A stretch of 31,949 bases of DNA, from positions 1-31,949 of the forward strand of contig NZ_CALIMQ010000291.1 in the NCBI RefSeq assembly GCF_938045535.1, in the 5' to 3' direction. Of the stretch, positions 22,256 to 30,603 are shown one piece after another. The notes below the pieces were generated by a model that saw only the letters and a list, made by a program, of their open reading frames with translations, had not been told where the DNA came from and did not search any database. This stretch comes from an uncultured Campylobacter sp. (GTDB taxonomy: Bacteria; Campylobacterota; Campylobacteria; Campylobacterales; Campylobacteraceae). The translations under genes and the position numbers were made by a program. Every line of letters begins with the position of its first letter. Position 1 is the stretch's first letter.

Positions 22256-23214
22256 ACCCCGTCCTTCTCGCCCCAAATTCTAATGTGCAGGCGATCGGAG
22301 TAATTATAGCCGTTTTTTAGGCAAAAATCCACGCAAAATTGCGCGGCGCTTTCCAGCTCGCGACGATCTGCGCCGCACGGCATGCAATAAACCTCGCCGC
22401 CGCATGCCGCTAAAATTTCAGCGATCTCAGGCTGCGCGTCAAACTCGGGCGAGATCACGAACTTGTAAAAGCTATCCTTTGCGTTTTGCCTTAAGCTTCG
22501 TAGCGCGGCAAAGCTCAACCTGCGTTCGCGCGGCTCGGCAGAGTTTGAGAGCTTAGGCGAGATCGCAAATACGCAGCTTTTGTAAGCGGGAAAATTTTCA
22601 AAATCCACTAAAATCGTGCCGTTGGTCTCAAAATGCACCGCGTGTCCGCGTGCGAGCAACTCGCAGACGAACTCGTAAAATAGCACCTCTTTGTGATGTA
22701 ACATCGGCTCGCCGCCGGTGATAACGATGATCGGCTTTTGATAAAGCTTAGCGCTCTGCGACGCGGCAGCGCTTTGCGGATCTAAATTTAAAGAATTCTG
22801 CGCCGCGGAATTTAAAGAATTCTCGTTCGTTAAATTTAAAGAATTTTTTGCGCTACCGTTTGAGCGGGGAGGCGTTTGTGCGGCGGAATTTAACGTATCG
22901 CTTTCAGAAAAGGGTTCGGCGGCGCAAAAACCCGGCGCAGGGCACGCAGGTGCGGAGCGAGAAAGATCGAATAAATTTGGAATTTTATTCAAAAGCTGGG
23001 CTAAATTTAAAATTTCTTCGTGCTCAAAGTGGCTCGTAAAAACCGCGCGGATCGTATCGCAGCCGCGCAAGATCTCGCCGGTCTTTGGCGAAATGCGCTC
23101 GCCGCCGAAGCCCGCACAGCGCAGATTACAGCCCGCAAAGCGAAAGAAAAACGCGAGCCTGCCCGCATATTTGCCCTCGCCTTGGATACTTAAAAAGCTC
23201 TCAACAAGCCTCAT
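22252..23214 (-). CDS. queE: 7-carboxy-7-deazaguanine synthase with an inserted low-complexity tract
   Basis: A 320-residue radical-SAM enzyme that turns 6-carboxy-tetrahydropterin into 7-carboxy-7-deazaguanine. The N-terminal [16 protein letters not shown] and the [11 protein letters not shown] motif (165-175) are typical. Cluster cysteines are probably Cys29, Cys33 and Cys52: the third position of CX3CX2C is Phe36. Residues about 86-156 are an insertion rich in Asn, Ser, Ala and Leu, including three 8-residue repeats (123-146). Without it the length would be near 250, normal for the family in Campylobacter. ATG overlaps the moaA stop by four bases, and the end overlaps queD. The active-site motifs outside the insert look intact, so activity is likely. 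Confidence 0.92.
   Translation of the reverse strand: MRLVESFLSIQGEGKYAGRLAFFFRFAGCNLRCAGFGGERISPKTGEILRGCDTIRAVFTSHFEHEEILNLAQLLNKIPNLFDLSRSAPACPAPGFCAAEPFSESDTLNSAAQTPPRSNGSAKNSLNLTNENSLNSAAQNSLNLDPQSAAASQSAKLYQKPIIVITGGEPMLHHKEVLFYEFVCELLARGHAVHFETNGTILVDFENFPAYKSCVFAISPKLSNSAEPRERRLSFAALRSLRQNAKDSFYKFVISPEFDAQPEIAEILAACGGEVYCMPCGADRRELESAAQFCVDFCLKNGYNYSDRLHIRIWGEKDGV
22777..22848 (-). repeat. Three 24-bp tandem repeats inside queE
   Basis: The core AATTTAAAGAATT begins at 22785, 22809 and 22833, exactly 24 bp apart. It is read as [16 protein letters not shown] and QNSLNLDP (residues 123-146). A degenerate copy, DTLNSAAQ, precedes it at residues 106-113. Confidence 0.88.
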
Positions 23215-24176
23215 CCGCCCGTCTCGTAAAATGCGCGGCTTGAAATTTCATTCGAAGCGTCCGTTTGCCAGCGATTTTTTTCGGGCTTATTCGCTAAAAT
23301 TTTAGCCAAAATTTCGGCGGCTGCGGCGATGTCGCCCTCTTTGACCGCCTTTTTGATACTTAGTGCGTCCTCGAAGTAAAGACAAGGGATCAAAAGCCCC
23401 TCGGCGCTTAGTCTGATGCGGTTGCAACTCTCGCAAAAATCGTGCTTGTGCGGATCGATGATACCGAAGGTGTAGCCGTCCCCGAGCGCGTAAAGCGACG
23501 CGGGCGAGCTCTGCGATTTCGGCAGAGCGGTAAAGATAAATTTACGCCTTAAAATATCTAAAATTTCACTCGATTTTAAGCCTGTAAGATCGCCGGCATG
23601 GGTGTTTTCCATAAATTCTATAAAGCGGATCTGGCAATCCTTCTCGCGGGCAAATTCCAGCAAATAAATAAGCTCGTCGTCGTTGATCCCTTTTAGCGCG
23701 ACGGTGTTTAGCTTGACCTTTAGTCCCGCTTCAAGCGCGGCGTCAAGGCCTTCTAGGACGTTATAAAGCACGCCGCGCTGGGCTATAAATTTAGCTCGCT
23801 CCGGGCGCAACGAGTCAAGCGACATATTGATGCGCTTTAGCCCCGCGTCTTTCAGGGCGCGCGCGTAGTTTTTGAGATAATATCCGTTGGTGGTAAGCGC
23901 AAGATCGATACCCGGAGCGTAATCCGCGATCATCTTTATAAAATCCTCGATCCCCTTTCGCACCAGTGGTTCGCCGCCGGTGATACGGATCTTTTTTACG
24001 CCGCCGTCAATCGCAACCTTGACGAATAAAAACATCTCCTCAAAGCTTAAAATATTCTCTCGCGGCACCCAATTAAACGGCGTACTCGGCATGCAATATC
24101 TGCATCTGAAATTACACCGCTGCGTAACTGAAATGCGCAAATAATCGATCGTTCGTCCAAATTTATCAATTAGCAT
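23211..24176 (-). CDS. moaA: GTP 3',8-cyclase (molybdopterin synthesis)
   Basis: A 321-residue radical-SAM enzyme catalysing the first step of molybdenum cofactor synthesis. The SAM cluster motif is Cys21-X3-Cys25-X2-Cys28; the second cluster uses Cys248, Cys251 and Cys265 (CESCNRIR...PCLYF). The protein ends in Gly-Gly, which MoaA needs. ATG at 24176-24174 is chosen over the upstream TTG at 24194, since AAGGCAAAAT precedes it. It heads a run of overlapping genes (moaA-queE-queD-lipoprotein) and has a well-formed promoter upstream. Confidence 0.97.
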   Translation of the reverse strand: MLIDKFGRTIDYLRISVTQRCNFRCRYCMPSTPFNWVPRENILSFEEMFLFVKVAIDGGVKKIRITGGEPLVRKGIEDFIKMIADYAPGIDLALTTNGYYLKNYARALKDAGLKRINMSLDSLRPERAKFIAQRGVLYNVLEGLDAALEAGLKVKLNTVALKGINDDELIYLLEFAREKDCQIRFIEFMENTHAGDLTGLKSSEILDILRRKFIFTALPKSQSSPASLYALGDGYTFGIIDPHKHDFCESCNRIRLSAEGLLIPCLYFEDALSIKKAVKEGDIAAAAEILAKILANKPEKNRWQTDASNEISSRAFYETGG

Positions 24177-24203
24177 ATTTTGCCTTAATATCAATTTGCG
24201 GCG

Positions 24204-24232
24204 ATTATATAAAAAACAAGGCGATTTTGCAA
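24204..24232 (-). promoter_or_regulatory. Sigma70-type promoter of the moaA-queE-queD operon
   Basis: On the minus strand, TTGCAA (complement at 24227-24232), a 17-bp spacer and TATAAT (complement at 24204-24209), 28 nt before the moaA ATG. This is the most complete promoter in the window. Confidence 0.8.
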
Positions 24233-24256
24233 AATTTTATTTTTATATTGCTCCGG

Positions 24257-24616
24257 CTATTTTCTTACCGAGCCGATGAGCTCTTTAAGCTGGTCCAGAA
24301 GCGGTCTGATCTGCTTTTCTACCCGCTCGTCGATCATCGTAGGCACTACATCTAGTCTCTGCTCTATCGTCTCGTCGATTACGTCGGCAATCGCGTTTAT
24401 ATCGATATTAGGAGCGACTTTACCGCCCGAATCGATCATCTCTTTTAGCTCCTCGACTTTCTTTTTAAGCAGATAATTTTCCTGCATAGCATCGGTCAAT
24501 ACCTGATCGAAGCGCTCGAATTTTTTATCCGCTTGCTTATCCTTAAAATATATGACGAAAAACATCAAAAATATAACGACGCAAAGTCCTAAAATGATGA
24601 TAGTGTTAAGATCCAT
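24257..24616 (-). CDS. Small membrane-anchored coiled-coil protein
   Basis: A 119-residue protein with one N-terminal membrane segment (about 5-24) and a charged heptad-like coiled coil (about 28-64), then a second helical stretch (about 75-119). ATG at 24616-24614 follows AAGGAACCCC. It sits nine nt after the ubiA-type gene, so the two are likely cotranscribed. A small coiled-coil protein at this place also occurs in C. jejuni as I recall it. The function is unknown. Confidence 0.85.
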   Translation of the reverse strand: MDLNTIIILGLCVVIFLMFFVIYFKDKQADKKFERFDQVLTDAMQENYLLKKKVEELKEMIDSGGKVAPNIDINAIADVIDETIEQRLDVVPTMIDERVEKQIRPLLDQLKELIGSVRK

Positions 24617-24625
24617 AGGGGTTCC

Positions 24626-25495
24626 TTAAAATAAATTTACAAAAATAAAAGCAAAAAACGCAATGCCCAAATAGCCATTCAGCGTAAAAAACGCGCGATC
24701 GATCTTACTGAAATCACTACGTACGATCCTATGCTCAAAGTACAGGATCGTCGCGCACGCAGCCACGCCAAGATAGGCAAAAAAGCCTAAATTTGCCGCC
24801 GCGCAAAACAGCAGCCAAAAAAGCACCGCCACGGCGTGAAAAATTTTAGAGATAAACATCGACGCTTCCTTGCCGTAAAGCGCAGGGATGCTGTAAAGCC
24901 CTGCCGTGCGGTCAAATTCCATATCTTGAAGCGAATACAGCACATCAAAGCCGCCCACCCAAAATACTACCCCGAGGCATAGCAGCGCCGACCATAGCGG
25001 AATTGTGCCGCTAACGGCGATCGCGCCCGCAATCGGCGCAAGCCCCAAGCAAAAGCCTAGCATCAAATGTGCGGTCTCGCTAAAGCGCTTAAAATACGAA
25101 TACCCACCCAATGCCGCTAAAATCGGCACCGAAAGCTTAAACGCCAAAGGATTTATAAACGCCGAAACCGCTATGAAAACCACCGCGTTTGCGATGATGA
25201 AAAGCAGTAAATTTCCGCGCCCGATCCGTCCGTCCACGCTGGGGCGCGAAGCGCAGCGCGGATTGGCGCGGTCGATGTCCTCGTCCAAGTAGCGATTTAG
25301 CGCCATTGCGAAGCTTCTCGCGCTTACCGCGCATAAAATCCCTAAACAAAGCAACTTCCAGCCGAACCATACCGAGCCGTTTTGCAGCTTGCTTGCGGTA
25401 ATCATCGCCGTAAAGATAAACGGCAGCGCAAAAACCGAATGTTTAAAAACTATTAATTCGTTGATGTCGGATAAAATTTCTTTAAATTTAGCCAT
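24626..25495 (-). CDS. UbiA-family prenyltransferase, probably the menaquinone (futalosine pathway) enzyme MqnP
   Basis: A 289-residue integral membrane protein with about eight or nine helices. The two Asp-rich prenyl-diphosphate motifs are present: NRYLDEDIDRANPR (67-80) and DVLYSLQDMEFD (184-195). UbiA-type proteins attach polyprenyl chains to aromatic acids. Campylobacter make menaquinone by the futalosine route and lack ubiquinone, so the MqnP role is more likely than 4-hydroxybenzoate prenylation; that is inference. The ATG at 25495-25493 follows AAGGGGCGAA; a start at 25615 would run through the divergent promoter and the miaA start. Confidence 0.9.
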   Translation of the reverse strand: MAKFKEILSDINELIVFKHSVFALPFIFTAMITASKLQNGSVWFGWKLLCLGILCAVSARSFAMALNRYLDEDIDRANPRCASRPSVDGRIGRGNLLLFIIANAVVFIAVSAFINPLAFKLSVPILAALGGYSYFKRFSETAHLMLGFCLGLAPIAGAIAVSGTIPLWSALLCLGVVFWVGGFDVLYSLQDMEFDRTAGLYSIPALYGKEASMFISKIFHAVAVLFWLLFCAAANLGFFAYLGVAACATILYFEHRIVRSDFSKIDRAFFTLNGYLGIAFFAFIFVNLF

Positions 25496-25517
25496 TTCGC
25501 CCCTTATTTTGGGCACT

Positions 25518-25526
25518 ATTGTATCA
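25518..25526 (-). promoter_or_regulatory. Extended -10 promoter for the ubiA-type gene
   Basis: TGATACAAT on the minus strand (complement at 25518-25526), an extended -10 with TG one base before TACAAT, 22 nt upstream of the ATG. Confidence 0.6.
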
Positions 25527-25552
25527 AAAAAAAGTAAGAATAGCTCTAAATT

Positions 25553-25561
25553 TGATATAAT
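25553..25561 (+). promoter_or_regulatory. Extended -10 promoter for miaA
   Basis: TGATATAAT (25553-25561), extended -10, 30 nt before the TTG start. It is back-to-back with the promoter of the divergent gene. The transcription start would fall near 25568, which rules out the earlier in-frame TTG at 25562. Confidence 0.7.
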
Positions 25562-25591
25562 TTGAACGAAAAATTTACGAAAGGAAACGCC

Positions 25592-26497
25592 TTGAGCCAA
25601 AATCAAAACTCGCACGCAAGCCCACAGATCGCGATCATCGGCACTACAGCAAGCGGCAAAAGCGATCTTGCGCTAAGTATCGCGCGAAAGATCGGCGCCG
25701 TGATTTTGAGCCTCGATTCGCTCTGCATTTACCGGCAGATTGACATCGCAAGCGCCAAGCCAAGCGAGGAGCAGCTGCGCGAGATCAGGCACTTCGGCGT
25801 AAATTTAATCTATCCAAACGAATACTTTAGTGTCGGCGAGTTTATCAAAGAATACGCAGCCGCGCGGGCTTTTGCAGAGCGTAGGGGTGCGCCTTTGATA
25901 ATCACTGGGGGCAGCGGATTTTATCTAAAGGCGATGCTAAGCGGGCTAGCGCCGAAGGTTCCCGATTTTAAAAGTGAAATTTCAAACGATGAAATTTACG
26001 CTCTAGCGCTGCGGATCGATCCGGAATTTGCCGCAAAGCTTAGCGCGGCGGACAGCTTTCGGTTAAAAAAATGGCTAAGCATCTATAAATTTTGCGGCGA
26101 GGCGCCGAGTAAATTTCTGCGCGAAAACACCGCCTCGCCCGTGATTTCGGATATTAAAATTTTTGAGATCGAGGCGCCCAAGCAGTGGCTTGCAGGACGC
26201 ATCGAAGCACGCACGAAGGCGATGTTTGAGCGCGGGCTTTTAGAGGAGGCGGAGTTTTTATTCGCCCGCTATGGCGCGGAGTGTAGGGCGCTAGGCTGCA
26301 TCGGACTAAAGGAGTGCGGGCAGCTTTTGCGCGGGCAGATCTCGCGGGCGCAGTGCGAGCAGCTCGTAAGCCTGCACACGGTACAGCTTGCAAAGCGCCA
26401 GCGCACCTTCAACCGCTCGCAGTTCGCGGATAAAATTTCAGCGCCGCCGCAAGAGCTGGAGCGTGAAATTTTAAAGCTCCTTCGCCGCGAGATTTAA
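25592..26497 (+). CDS. miaA: tRNA dimethylallyltransferase
   Basis: A 301-residue enzyme that adds a dimethylallyl group to A37 of tRNAs reading UNN codons. The P-loop GTTASGKS (17-24), [19 protein letters not shown] and the C-terminal IGLKECGQ and AKRQRTF motifs are all present. The start is TTG at 25592, with AAAGGA at 25580-25585 at ideal spacing; no suitable ATG or GTG is nearby. It is the only plus-strand gene in the right half of the window, divergent from the ubiA-type gene and convergent with the 26645 gene. Confidence 0.95.
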   Translation: MSQNQNSHASPQIAIIGTTASGKSDLALSIARKIGAVILSLDSLCIYRQIDIASAKPSEEQLREIRHFGVNLIYPNEYFSVGEFIKEYAAARAFAERRGAPLIITGGSGFYLKAMLSGLAPKVPDFKSEISNDEIYALALRIDPEFAAKLSAADSFRLKKWLSIYKFCGEAPSKFLRENTASPVISDIKIFEIEAPKQWLAGRIEARTKAMFERGLLEEAEFLFARYGAECRALGCIGLKECGQLLRGQISRAQCEQLVSLHTVQLAKRQRTFNRSQFADKISAPPQELEREILKLLRREI

Positions 26498-26644
26498 AAT
26501 CGAAATTTATCAAAATTTGCGCGTTTGCTAAAAAACAACGGAGCAAGGGAGTAAAATTTAGATTTAATTTACCGCGCTGAATCGCGTCTTTAAAATTTTG
26601 CGGGTCGCGCCAAGGTCTCGTGCGGCGCGGAATTTCGATTAAAT

Positions 26645-27247
26645 TTAATCGCCTTCGCAAATATCAAAGCTAAATTTATCGTTGTCAAGCCTACTGAAAT
26701 TTTGATTTTCCGCGCTTGCGTTGCGCTTGAAAATAAAGGCGTAGCCGTATTTCTCGAAGTGCTGCGAACTGTTTTTTAGCCCAACGACGCAAAGCTCGTA
26801 AGTGCCGCTTTGCAAGCCAAGTTTGAGCGTGGAATTAAATTTTCGCATCTTGCCCGCAGCGCCGCTTTGGCACTCATAGCCTAGCTCGAGTTCGTCGCTT
26901 TTTAGCTCATCGAAATGATACTGCAAAGCATCGAAACTCGCTAGGATCGCGGAGTTGCTTTGCGGGGCGAAATACAGCCTATCCCGCTTGAAAGCTACTT
27001 CGTAGCCCGCAGACGGCGCAAACTCCTCGTCAATGCAAACGAAGATCTCATAGCTGCGCACCGTAAGCGGGTAGAAGGGTAAAGCTTTAGCGCCCTTTAC
27101 GGCGTCATAAAACAGCTGCTTGTGCGCGTCCCAGTAGCTTAGAAGCTTTTTTGCTCTGCATTTTCGCTCCTTTAAAAACTCACTCAAATCGCGCACATCA
27201 AGCAGCGCAAAACCGTAGCCGTCAGCACTTAGCTCGCCCAAAAACAT
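26645..27247 (-). CDS. Hypothetical protein, 200 aa
   Basis: A soluble protein without signal peptide or membrane segment, mixed alpha/beta and rich in aromatic residues. The ATG at 27247-27245 follows AAGGAGAG; an earlier frame start at 27265 lacks a ribosome site. It lies 54 nt after nuoN on the same strand and may be read from the nuo transcript. In C. jejuni, as I recall, a different gene follows nuoN, so this looks lineage-specific at this position. No family was recognised. Confidence 0.8.
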   Translation of the reverse strand: MFLGELSADGYGFALLDVRDLSEFLKERKCRAKKLLSYWDAHKQLFYDAVKGAKALPFYPLTVRSYEIFVCIDEEFAPSAGYEVAFKRDRLYFAPQSNSAILASFDALQYHFDELKSDELELGYECQSGAAGKMRKFNSTLKLGLQSGTYELCVVGLKNSSQHFEKYGYAFIFKRNASAENQNFSRLDNDKFSFDICEGD

Positions 27248-27301
27248 ATCTCTCCTTGTTGGCAAAGCGCGATGGGTTCAATTCGCGCTTAAAATTTTAG
27301 C

Positions 27302-29077
27302 TCAATACCCGCTTAAAAAGACGAAATTATTTACCGCGCCGGTTAGGAATTTTACTAAAAACGGCGCCAGCACGCATGCTACGCTAGCTAGTACGACGGC
27401 AAATTTTATCTGCACCGAGACCGCGCTCAGCGAGCCGTCAAGCTCCGCGTCCTTTCGCGGCTCGTGCAAAAACATACGCACGATGAGGCGCAGATAGTAA
27501 TACAGCGCGAGCGCGCTATTTACCGCCATGATAACGGCGAGGGCGAAGTAGCCCGAATTGACCGCGGCGCTTAGCAGATACATCTTGCCCCAAAACACGC
27601 TAAACGGCGGAATGCCTGCAAGCGAGAGCATGAAGATCGCCGCGCATAGCGCAAAAAGCGGATGGGTGCGGATCAGCCCGTCAAATTTCTCAAACGGATG
27701 CTCGAAGCGAGCCGCGAACTTGGAGCTTTGTTCGCAAATTTCGGCGCCTAGCTCGCAAGTTTCAGTGCTGAAAGGGATCGCTTCCGCGCCGGGCTCGCTC
27801 TCTTTAAAATTTTGCTCATTTTCTTTGAAATTTTGCTCGCCTGCTTTAAAGCTCCGCTCATTGCAAGTTAAATTTTGTCCGTTCTCGCTCAAATTTAACT
27901 CGCCGGCAAAGCTCGGCTCGCGATTTTGCGAAAAAGCGGGCCTTGGGTTTGAGATAGAGCTCTCGCCGTTTGCGTTTAAATTTAAAGCGGGGCTTTGGGT
28001 TTTAAATTTTAAATTTAACGAGCGCGCACGCCTTTGCCGCACGCACCAGATGAAGGCAAACGCGCCGAGATTGGCCGCGGCGTATAGGATCCAGTAGGTG
28101 AAAAGTGCGGCGTTTGCCTGCGTCGAGCCGATCACGATCGCGCAGAGCACGAAGCCTGCGTGCGAAATGGAGCTGAAAGCGAGCATCCGCTTGACGTCGC
28201 GCTGTACGAGCGCCATGAGGTTCGCTAAGCTCATCGTAAGCACCGCTACGGCGTAGAGCACGATGTTTAGCCACTGCACGCCGATGCTTTGCAGCGCTTC
28301 AAATAGCCTGATCGCCACGACAAAGCCCGCGATCTTGGGCACGACGGACAAAAAGCCCGCCATAGCCGAGCTCGCGCCCTCGTAAACGTCGGGCGTCCAG
28401 GTGTGAAACGGGATCAGCGAGAGCTTAAATCCTATCGAGACGATCATAAATGAGCAGGCGGCGAAAAGCAAAACATTGGTTTGTAAATTTGAACTCTTGG
28501 CGATCTGCGCGATGTTTGAAATTTCCATAGAGCCGGTCGATAGAAAAAACATCGCCGCGCCGAATGCGAAAAAGCCCGATCCCAGCGCGCCCATTATGAA
28601 GTATTTTAGCGCCGCTTCGACCGATCTGGCGCGGTTGTGAAGCGCGATTAGCGTATAAAGCGCCAGCGAGCCCGTCTCAAGCCCAACGAGGATCATCATT
28701 AAGCTTTCGCTCGCGACCATAAACTCATAGCCCACGAGCACGAATAAAAACAGCACGAAAAACTCCGCCGTGTGGTACTCGTGCGCACTTCTTGCACCCA
28801 AAGATAGAAAGATGAAAAATATCGAGCCTGCGAGCATAATAAGCATCGATAGCGTCGCGATTCCGTCCACCAGCATTACGTCGAAAAGCCCGCGTATGCC
28901 GCTGTTGTATCCAAAAACGAGCCCGAAGCCCAGAGCTAGCGCCAGTATCGTGATGACGGCGTAAAATTTATACGATAGCGTGCGCGCAAAAAGCGAAACC
29001 GCGAGCATCAGCAGGGCAAATCCTCCAAGTATCGCCATAGGCGCGATCGAGGCTAAATTTAAAAGATTATTTTGCAT
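27302..29077 (-). CDS. nuoN: NADH-quinone oxidoreductase subunit N with a ~110-residue insertion
   Basis: A proton-pumping, antiporter-like subunit of complex I. Conserved transmembrane segments with the buried Lys and Glu residues are present on both sides of an unusual insert: residues 1-347 (for example LVGLETGSLALYTLI, FKLSLIPFHTWTPDVYEG, QRDVKRMLAFSSISHAGF) and 460-591 (HPFEKFDGLI, LAGIPPFSVFWGK). The insert (about 350-459) is hydrophilic and Asn/Glu/Ser/Phe-rich and carries five 7-residue repeats at 395-429. The total of 591 compares with roughly 480 for normal NuoN. It sits in a loop between helices after IWCVRQRR, so the membrane core could still fold. The start overlaps nuoM by 11 nt and follows AAGGTAAG. 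Confidence 0.95.
   Translation of the reverse strand: MQNNLLNLASIAPMAILGGFALLMLAVSLFARTLSYKFYAVITILALALGFGLVFGYNSGIRGLFDVMLVDGIATLSMLIMLAGSIFFIFLSLGARSAHEYHTAEFFVLFLFVLVGYEFMVASESLMMILVGLETGSLALYTLIALHNRARSVEAALKYFIMGALGSGFFAFGAAMFFLSTGSMEISNIAQIAKSSNLQTNVLLFAACSFMIVSIGFKLSLIPFHTWTPDVYEGASSAMAGFLSVVPKIAGFVVAIRLFEALQSIGVQWLNIVLYAVAVLTMSLANLMALVQRDVKRMLAFSSISHAGFVLCAIVIGSTQANAALFTYWILYAAANLGAFAFIWCVRQRRARSLNLKFKTQSPALNLNANGESSISNPRPAFSQNREPSFAGELNLSENGQNLTCNERSFKAGEQNFKENEQNFKESEPGAEAIPFSTETCELGAEICEQSSKFAARFEHPFEKFDGLIRTHPLFALCAAIFMLSLAGIPPFSVFWGKMYLLSAAVNSGYFALAVIMAVNSALALYYYLRLIVRMFLHEPRKDAELDGSLSAVSVQIKFAVVLASVACVLAPFLVKFLTGAVNNFVFLSGY
27791..27895 (-). repeat. Five 21-bp tandem repeats inside nuoN
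   Basis: Units begin at 27791, 27812, 27833, 27854 and 27875 with an approximate consensus TTGCTC-N6-CTTTAAAATT. They are read as NLSENGQ, NLTCNER, SFKAGEQ, NFKENEQ and NFKESEP. A shortened copy (SFAGEL) precedes them. Confidence 0.9.
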
Positions 29078-30596
29078 CGCTTCTTACCTTAAAATTTGCT
29101 TTTTCCATATAGGCGCGAGTCGCAGTCTGAGAGGCTTTGTTAAACATCAGCTCAAGGCTTTGCGTCACGCTGGGCTCGATGCTCTTTAGCATCAAATTTG
29201 GCGCGACGCCCAGCACTACCACCAGCACGCAGATCGGGACGATAGAGCAAAGCTCGGTTCTGTTTAGATCGCTTAGCTTTTTATTCTCCTCATGCACGAG
29301 CGCGCCGAAGAAGGTCTTTTTATAAAGATTCATCGAATAGATCGCGCCCATTATGATGCCGAGTCCGCCCAAAAGCGCATAGCTAAAGCTTATTTTAAAA
29401 ATCCCCGCAAGGCTTAAGAATTCTCCCACAAAGCCGATCGTAAGCGGAAGTCCTATCGAGCCTAGCAGCACGACGCAAAAGCAAAACGCATAAAGCGGCA
29501 TCACCCGCGCAAGCCCGCCGAACTCGCTGAAAAGCTTCGTGTGTCTGCGGTCGTATAAAAAGCCCACGAGCATAAAGAGCCCGCCGCTTACTATGCCGTG
29601 GCTTATCATCAAAAATACCGCACCGCTCATTCCTTCGCGGCTCATTGAAAAAATTCCAAGCATTATGACGCCCATATGCGCGATCGAGCTATACGCGATA
29701 ACCTGTTTGATATCCTTCTGCGCAAAGGCGATTAAGCTCGCATAGATGATCATAACGATCGCTACGGCGCACATCATCCCGCTAAAATGCACGCTCGCGT
29801 CGGGAAATAGCGGCAGCGAAAATCGCACGAAGCCGTATGTGCCCATCTTAAGAAGCACCGCGGCAAGCAGAACCGAGCCTATCGTAGGGGCCTGCCCGTG
29901 CGCGTACGGAAGCCAGGTATGAAAAGGAAAGCAAGGCGTCTTGATCGCAAAAGCGACCGAAAATGCCAAAAATAGAGGAATTTGCGTGCTAAGCGGCAGC
30001 GATAGGCTCTGCCAGTCTAGGATATTAAAGCTGTACTCGCCCGTAGCCTCGTGATAGAAATAGCTCATCGCTACGAGCCCTACGAGCAGAAACATCGAGC
30101 CTAAAAAAGTGTAGATGAAAAATTTTACCGCGGCGTAAATCCTCTTGCCGCTGCCCCAAGCGCCGATGATATAGAGCATAGGAATAAGCGAAAGCTCCCA
30201 AAAGATGTAAAACAAAATCGCATCCAGCGCCACGAAAACGCCCACCATCGTCATCTCTAAAAACAAAATGCAGATGATTAAATTTTTGGCGCGCTCTTTA
30301 ATGCTTAGACTAAGCAGCGCTAAAAATGTAACCAGCGTGCTTAGGATCACCAAAAACAGCGAAATTCCGTCCACGCCGATGAAGTAGTTGATGCCGTATT
30401 CGCTTATGAAAGGGTGCAGCACGCTAAACGCGATGCCGTCCACCGGCTCGTAGAGTATCCACAAAACGAGTGAAAGCACGAACTCTATAAAGCTCATCGT
30501 AACGGCGTAGGTCTTAATGCTCGCTTCGTCGATCAAAAAGCCTAAAACCGCAGCTACCGCCGGAAAAAATATAACCAAACTTAAAAAGTATTCCAT
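29067..30596 (-). CDS. nuoM: NADH-quinone oxidoreductase subunit M
   Basis: A 509-residue antiporter-like membrane subunit of complex I, of normal length. FWELSLIPMLYIIGAWG carries the key glutamate of the proton path; PCFPFHTWLPYAHGQAPT and AYSSIAHMGV are further signatures. The ATG at 30596-30594 follows GAGGTGGGC; the TTG start at 30614 lies inside nuoL and is not needed. It begins 8 nt after nuoL and overlaps nuoN. Campylobacter complex I takes electrons through flavodoxin-type partners rather than NADH, as family knowledge; that part is encoded outside the window. Confidence 0.96.
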   Translation of the reverse strand: MEYFLSLVIFFPAVAAVLGFLIDEASIKTYAVTMSFIEFVLSLVLWILYEPVDGIAFSVLHPFISEYGINYFIGVDGISLFLVILSTLVTFLALLSLSIKERAKNLIICILFLEMTMVGVFVALDAILFYIFWELSLIPMLYIIGAWGSGKRIYAAVKFFIYTFLGSMFLLVGLVAMSYFYHEATGEYSFNILDWQSLSLPLSTQIPLFLAFSVAFAIKTPCFPFHTWLPYAHGQAPTIGSVLLAAVLLKMGTYGFVRFSLPLFPDASVHFSGMMCAVAIVMIIYASLIAFAQKDIKQVIAYSSIAHMGVIMLGIFSMSREGMSGAVFLMISHGIVSGGLFMLVGFLYDRRHTKLFSEFGGLARVMPLYAFCFCVVLLGSIGLPLTIGFVGEFLSLAGIFKISFSYALLGGLGIIMGAIYSMNLYKKTFFGALVHEENKKLSDLNRTELCSIVPICVLVVVLGVAPNLMLKSIEPSVTQSLELMFNKASQTATRAYMEKANFKVRSDAK

Positions 30597-30603
30597 GCCC
30601 ACC

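Noticed and set aside
22747..22962. queE as a pseudogene because of the abnormal middle region
   Set aside because: The frame is open and the motifs before and after the insert are intact, with normal overlaps to moaA and queD.
25496..25615. 40-residue N-terminal extension of the ubiA-type protein
   Set aside because: It would run through the divergent promoters and the miaA start region, and the ATG at 25495 has a good ribosome site.
27558..28097. 179-residue open frame antisense to nuoN, covering the insert
   Set aside because: Considered as a nested gene within the insert. It has no ribosome site, and its repeats are only the complement of the nuoN 21-bp array.
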